Shown here piece after piece: positions 61,007 to 64,000 of a stretch of DNA of 64,000 nucleotides. Position 1 is the stretch's first letter; every line of letters starts with the position of its first letter. Source of the DNA: CAVQZA01 sp963724805 (lineage in GTDB: Bacteria > Actinomycetota > Thermoleophilia > Gaiellales > Gaiellaceae); contig CAVRWA010000011.1 of assembly GCA_963724805.1 (NCBI GenBank), positions 372,001-436,000 on the forward strand, in the 5' to 3' direction. Both the position numbers and the translations under genes were made by a program. Under the pieces are notes generated by a model, which made no database searches, was not told the DNA's origin, and was given only the letters and a program-made list of their open reading frames with translations.

Positions 61007-63423
61007 CCGCGCCCGATCTGGACGACGACCGCCATCCCGGGCGCGGCCGCGACCCCGGGCCTGGGCCTCTGTGCGAGCACGCGCCCCTGCTTCCCGTCGA
61101 CGAGCCCGCCGACGCGCACGCCGAGCCTGGCCTTCCGCAGCCGCGCGCGCGCGGCCCGCAGGTCGAGCCCGACCACGGACGGGACGACGCCGTGCACCGG
61201 CTTCGCCATCACGAGCGTGACCTTGTCCCAGGACGAAAGCCCGCCGGTCGACGGGAACTGGTTGATCACGATGTCCACCCGCTGGCGCGGCGCAGCCGGC
61301 TTGTAGACGACCGCCGCGGTGAGCGGCTGCTGCGCGAGCCGCGCCTTGGCGTCGTCGAGCGTCATCCCGACCACGCGAGGCACTTCTACCTCGTTCCTCT
61401 TGCAGTTCGCGGTCCGTGCCGGGCCCGCGCGCCCGAAGTAGACGATCTCGCTCGTATTCCGGCAGTAGCCGTTGTCGCGTTGGATCTGGCCGTTGCGGTA
61501 CACGACGCGGCGCGGCGACTGGTACAGCAGCGGCGGCGCCGGAAACGTCTGCGGCTGATCGTCGAGGAGCTTGAGCGCGCTCGCGGTGAACTTCCTCCAG
61601 ATCTCCGCCGGGAACGTGCCGCCCGCGACCGCCTTCCCGTGGTACTCGTGCAGCATCGGCACGTAGCCGTTCGGGTATCCGACCCAGACCGCGGTCACGA
61701 GCTGCGGCGTGTACCCGACGAACCACGCGTCGCCGTAGTTCTCGGTCGTCCCTGTCTTGCCGGCCACGGGCCGGTCGGGGAGCGCGGCGCGGTGCCCGGT
61801 GCCCGAGGTGATCACGCCCTGGAGGATCTGGTTGAGGTAGGCGTTGGTCTCGGGCGTGAGCACGCGCTGCGGCTGGGGCGAGTTCGGCACGCCGTTGACG
61901 GTGGAGATCGCGAGCGGCCGGTTGCCCGTCAGGCGCCCGTCGATCCGCATCCCGCCGTTCGCGAAAGCACCGTACGCCCGGGCCATCTCGAGCGGGTTGA
62001 CCGCCTCGACGCCGAGGCCGATCGCGAAGTAGTTCTGCAGCGGGCTCGTGATCCCGAGCCGGTGCGCGGTCTTGACGATGCTCGAGGGACCGACGATCCG
62101 CGTCAGTTGCGCGTAGACCGTGTTGTCCGACTGCGTCGTCGCAGTGGAGAGGTTGATCGGTCCGAGGTCGGCGCCCTCGTAGTTGTGGACGTACCAGTCA
62201 CGGTCGCCGAGCGAGATCACCTGCGGCTTGGAGGTGAGCATCGTCGCGGGTGAGATCCCCTGCGAGAGCGCGGTCGCGAGAACGAAGGGCTTGAACGAGG
62301 AGCCGGGCTGTCGCTCGCCCTGGACGGCCAGGTTGAACTGGCTCTTGTGGTAGTTGGCGCCGCCGATCATCGTGAGCACGGCGCCGGTGCGGGGGTCGAT
62401 GGCCACCAGGGCGGCGGTGGGGCCGTCGGGATTTGTCAGCGTCTTGTCGATCGCGGCATGAGCGAGCTTCTGCAGACGGAGGTCGATGGTCGTCTTCACC
62501 TTCAGGCCGCCTCCGAACACCCGCCCTGCGCCGTACCGGTCGATCAGCTGTTGCTTCACATAGTTCACGAAGTACGGCGCGGGGCCCTGCGTCCCGGGCA
62601 GGTGTACGTCCTGGGGCTTCGGCAGCGGCGCTTGGGTCGCTCGCCGGTAGTCGAGCCGCGAGATGTCGCGCTGGTCGAGCATCTCGTGCAGGACGAGGTT
62701 TCGCCGCGCCTTCGCGTGGCGCGGGTTCACGACCGGGTCGTACAGCGACGGGTCCTCGGGGATCCCGGCGAGCAGGGCCGCCTCCGGGAGCGTCAGGTCC
62801 TGGGCACGCTTGCCGAAGTAGGTGAGCGCGGCCTGCTGGATCCCGTAGGCGCCGTTGCCGAAGTAGATCGTGTTGAGGTAGGCGGTGAGGATGCGGTCCT
62901 TCGACCAGCGCTGCTCGAGCTGCCAGGCGAGCGCGGCTTCCTTGAGCTTGCGCGCGATCGACTGCTCGTTGGCCACGTAGGCGTTCTTCACGAACTGCTG
63001 GGTGATCGTGGAGCCGCCCTGAACGAGCCCGCGCTGGCTGATGTCGGCCCAGAGAGCGCGCGCCATCCCGTGCAGGTCGATCCCGCGGTGCTCGTAGAAG
63101 CGCTTGTCCTCGATCGCGACGATCGCCTGCTTCATCTGGGGCGAGATCTGCTCCGAGGGAACGATCACCCGCGCCTCGGAGCCGCGGAGCACCGAGAGGA
63201 TCGTGTGCCCGTCGCCGGCGTAGATGTAGCCGTTGACCTGCTGATGGTGCGCGGCCGGGTCGAGAGCCGGAATCTGCGATGCGATCGCCGAGACCAGGCC
63301 GAGCCCGAGCGCCGTCGTCCCCAGCACGCCGAGGACGACGATCAGCAGGAGCAGACGGAGCTTGCGGATCCGCCGGCGCCGGCGCTTCACCGGCGCGTCA
63401 GTAGTGCGCTTACGTCGCAGCAA
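61003..63423 (-). CDS. Class A penicillin-binding protein (transglycosylase-transpeptidase) with PASTA repeats
   Basis: About 806 residues from TTG 63421-63423; an ATG 48 nt upstream would overlap the divergent tyrS start. Layout: cytosolic basic tail (KRRRRRIRK), one membrane anchor (LRLLLLIVVLGVLGTTALG), GT51 transglycosylase (AIEDKRFYEHRGID, GGSTITQQ), transpeptidase with SxxK in GSSFKPF, SDN in TQSDNTVYAQL and KTG in AGKTGTTE, then two C-terminal PASTA domains (VPRVVGMTLDDAKARL and VPSVVGLDLRAARARL). Builds peptidoglycan; PASTA ends may sense or bind muropeptides. Confidence 0.93.
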   Translation of the reverse strand: MLRRKRTTDAPVKRRRRRIRKLRLLLLIVVLGVLGTTALGLGLVSAIASQIPALDPAAHHQQVNGYIYAGDGHTILSVLRGSEARVIVPSEQISPQMKQAIVAIEDKRFYEHRGIDLHGMARALWADISQRGLVQGGSTITQQFVKNAYVANEQSIARKLKEAALAWQLEQRWSKDRILTAYLNTIYFGNGAYGIQQAALTYFGKRAQDLTLPEAALLAGIPEDPSLYDPVVNPRHAKARRNLVLHEMLDQRDISRLDYRRATQAPLPKPQDVHLPGTQGPAPYFVNYVKQQLIDRYGAGRVFGGGLKVKTTIDLRLQKLAHAAIDKTLTNPDGPTAALVAIDPRTGAVLTMIGGANYHKSQFNLAVQGERQPGSSFKPFVLATALSQGISPATMLTSKPQVISLGDRDWYVHNYEGADLGPINLSTATTQSDNTVYAQLTRIVGPSSIVKTAHRLGITSPLQNYFAIGLGVEAVNPLEMARAYGAFANGGMRIDGRLTGNRPLAISTVNGVPNSPQPQRVLTPETNAYLNQILQGVITSGTGHRAALPDRPVAGKTGTTENYGDAWFVGYTPQLVTAVWVGYPNGYVPMLHEYHGKAVAGGTFPAEIWRKFTASALKLLDDQPQTFPAPPLLYQSPRRVVYRNGQIQRDNGYCRNTSEIVYFGRAGPARTANCKRNEVEVPRVVGMTLDDAKARLAQQPLTAAVVYKPAAPRQRVDIVINQFPSTGGLSSWDKVTLVMAKPVHGVVPSVVGLDLRAARARLRKARLGVRVGGLVDGKQGRVLAQRPRPGVAAAPGMAVVVQIGRG

Positions 63424-63464
63424 AACGCGGAGTCTAGCCCCGCGCAGCCTAGAATCGCATGCCC

Positions 63465-64000
63465 ATGCCACTCGCAGACCTCAAGCGGAACGCGGTCGAT
63501 CTCCTGCCGGAGGGCGGTCTGGAGAAGAAGCTGGCGCTCGGACGGCCGCTGCGCGTCAAGCTCGGGATCGACATCACCGCGCCACACGTCACGATCGGCA
63601 ACGGCGTCCCGCTGCAGAAGATGCGGGCCTTTCAGGACGAGGGTCATACCGGCGTCCTGATCGTCGGCGACTACACCACCCGGATCGGCGATCCATCGGG
63701 GCGCTCGGCCGAGCGGCCGATCCTCTCCGACGAGGAGATCGACCGGAACGCGAAGCGCTTCTTCGAGCAGGCCTCGCGGCTGCTGATCCCGGAGCGGACC
63801 GAGGTGCGCTTCAACGGCGAGTGGTTGGCAACGCTCGACTTCGCGGCGGTGCTTCGCCTCACCCGCACGATGACCGTCGCCCGGCTGCTCGAGCGGGACG
63901 ACTTCGCGAAGCGCTTCGCCGCGAACGCGCCGATCTCGATCTCCGAGCTTCTCTATCCGCTGATGCAGGCCTACGACTCGGTCGCGATCGAGGCGGACGT
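63465..64000 (+). CDS. tyrS: Tyrosyl-tRNA synthetase, 3' end outside the window
   Basis: 178 residues are inside the window. LGIDITAPHVTIGNGVPLQKMRAFQDEGHTGVLIVGDYTTRIGDPSGRS matches the class I TyrRS core: the HIGH motif appears as HVTIGN and the GDPSGR run is characteristic. Two ATGs (63459 and 63465) are possible starts. It charges tRNA-Tyr in the cytosol. Divergent from the penicillin-binding protein gene by about 40 bp. Confidence 0.9.
   Translation, partial: MPLADLKRNAVDLLPEGGLEKKLALGRPLRVKLGIDITAPHVTIGNGVPLQKMRAFQDEGHTGVLIVGDYTTRIGDPSGRSAERPILSDEEIDRNAKRFFEQASRLLIPERTEVRFNGEWLATLDFAAVLRLTRTMTVARLLERDDFAKRFAANAPISISELLYPLMQAYDSVAIEAD

Overview
The window is about 64 kb of very GC-rich bacterial DNA with dense gene packing, frequent 4-nt ATGA/GTGA overlaps and many GTG/TTG starts. 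This, together with F420-type LLM flavoprotein genes, a CanA-like carbonic anhydrase, an Rpf-like transglycosylase, an SCO4226/DUF4242-like protein and a secreted protein of the SPALVVALLALFVALSG type, points to an Actinomycetota genome, most likely class Thermoleophilia (Gaiellales or Solirubrobacterales). That placement is inference from gene content and cannot be proved here. Two genes run off the edges: an M23 peptidase on the left and tyrS on the right.

Layout. 1-5.5 kb: secreted M23 peptidase, a tRNA-3'-half-like fragment with strong hairpins, a cupin, a decayed IS481-type element flanked by perfect 122-bp direct repeats, a tiny secreted peptide, a Gfo/Idh oxidoreductase and a secreted Cys-containing protein. 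5.5-9.3 kb: small proteins, a coupled membrane protein/zinc-ribbon operon, and three overlapping GNAT acetyltransferase paralogues. 9.3-21 kb: a probable reductive pyrimidine (or hydantoin) catabolic locus. It has an ABC importer of the NMT1/THI5 class (two permeases, ATPase, binding protein), dihydropyrimidinase, N-carbamoyl-beta-alanine amidohydrolase-like enzyme, class III aminotransferase, CoA-acylating methylmalonate-semialdehyde dehydrogenase, MFS permease and an LLM flavoprotein. 22-30 kb: S9 peptidase, tRNA-Cys, SDR, beta-carbonic anhydrase, GNAT, AIM24 protein, agmatinase-family enzyme, and three tandem copies of a small secreted two-cysteine peptide, then folD. 30-34 kb: cold-shock protein with a readable promoter and terminator, then gatC-gatA-gatB.

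34-49 kb: Rpf-like transglycosylase, penicillin-acylase homologue, vanadium-haloperoxidase-like protein with a DUF4242 partner, a large AAA/LuxR regulator, class V aminotransferase plus serA (serine synthesis), and tdh-kbl (threonine to glycine plus acetyl-CoA), then a PAP2/ATP-grasp pair. 49-57.6 kb: an NAD-linked formate dehydrogenase made of a fused NuoE-NuoF subunit and a catalytic subunit read through an in-frame TGA at 51942-51944. The TGA sits exactly at the active-site Cys/Sec position and is followed by a 7-bp GGUC-loop hairpin, so it is best read as selenocysteine. A tryptophanase-family gene overlaps its end; YbaK, ilvE and a DegT aminotransferase follow. 57.6-64 kb: palindromic intergenic repeats, a RemA-like protein, MFS transporter, a possibly frameshifted membrane protein, 3-methyladenine glycosylase, a class A penicillin-binding protein with PASTA repeats, and tyrS.

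The most notable points are the selenocysteine formate dehydrogenase, the tandem secreted peptide family with a conserved leader, and the pyrimidine-catabolism locus that lacks a classical dihydropyrimidine dehydrogenase but contains an LLM flavoprotein.
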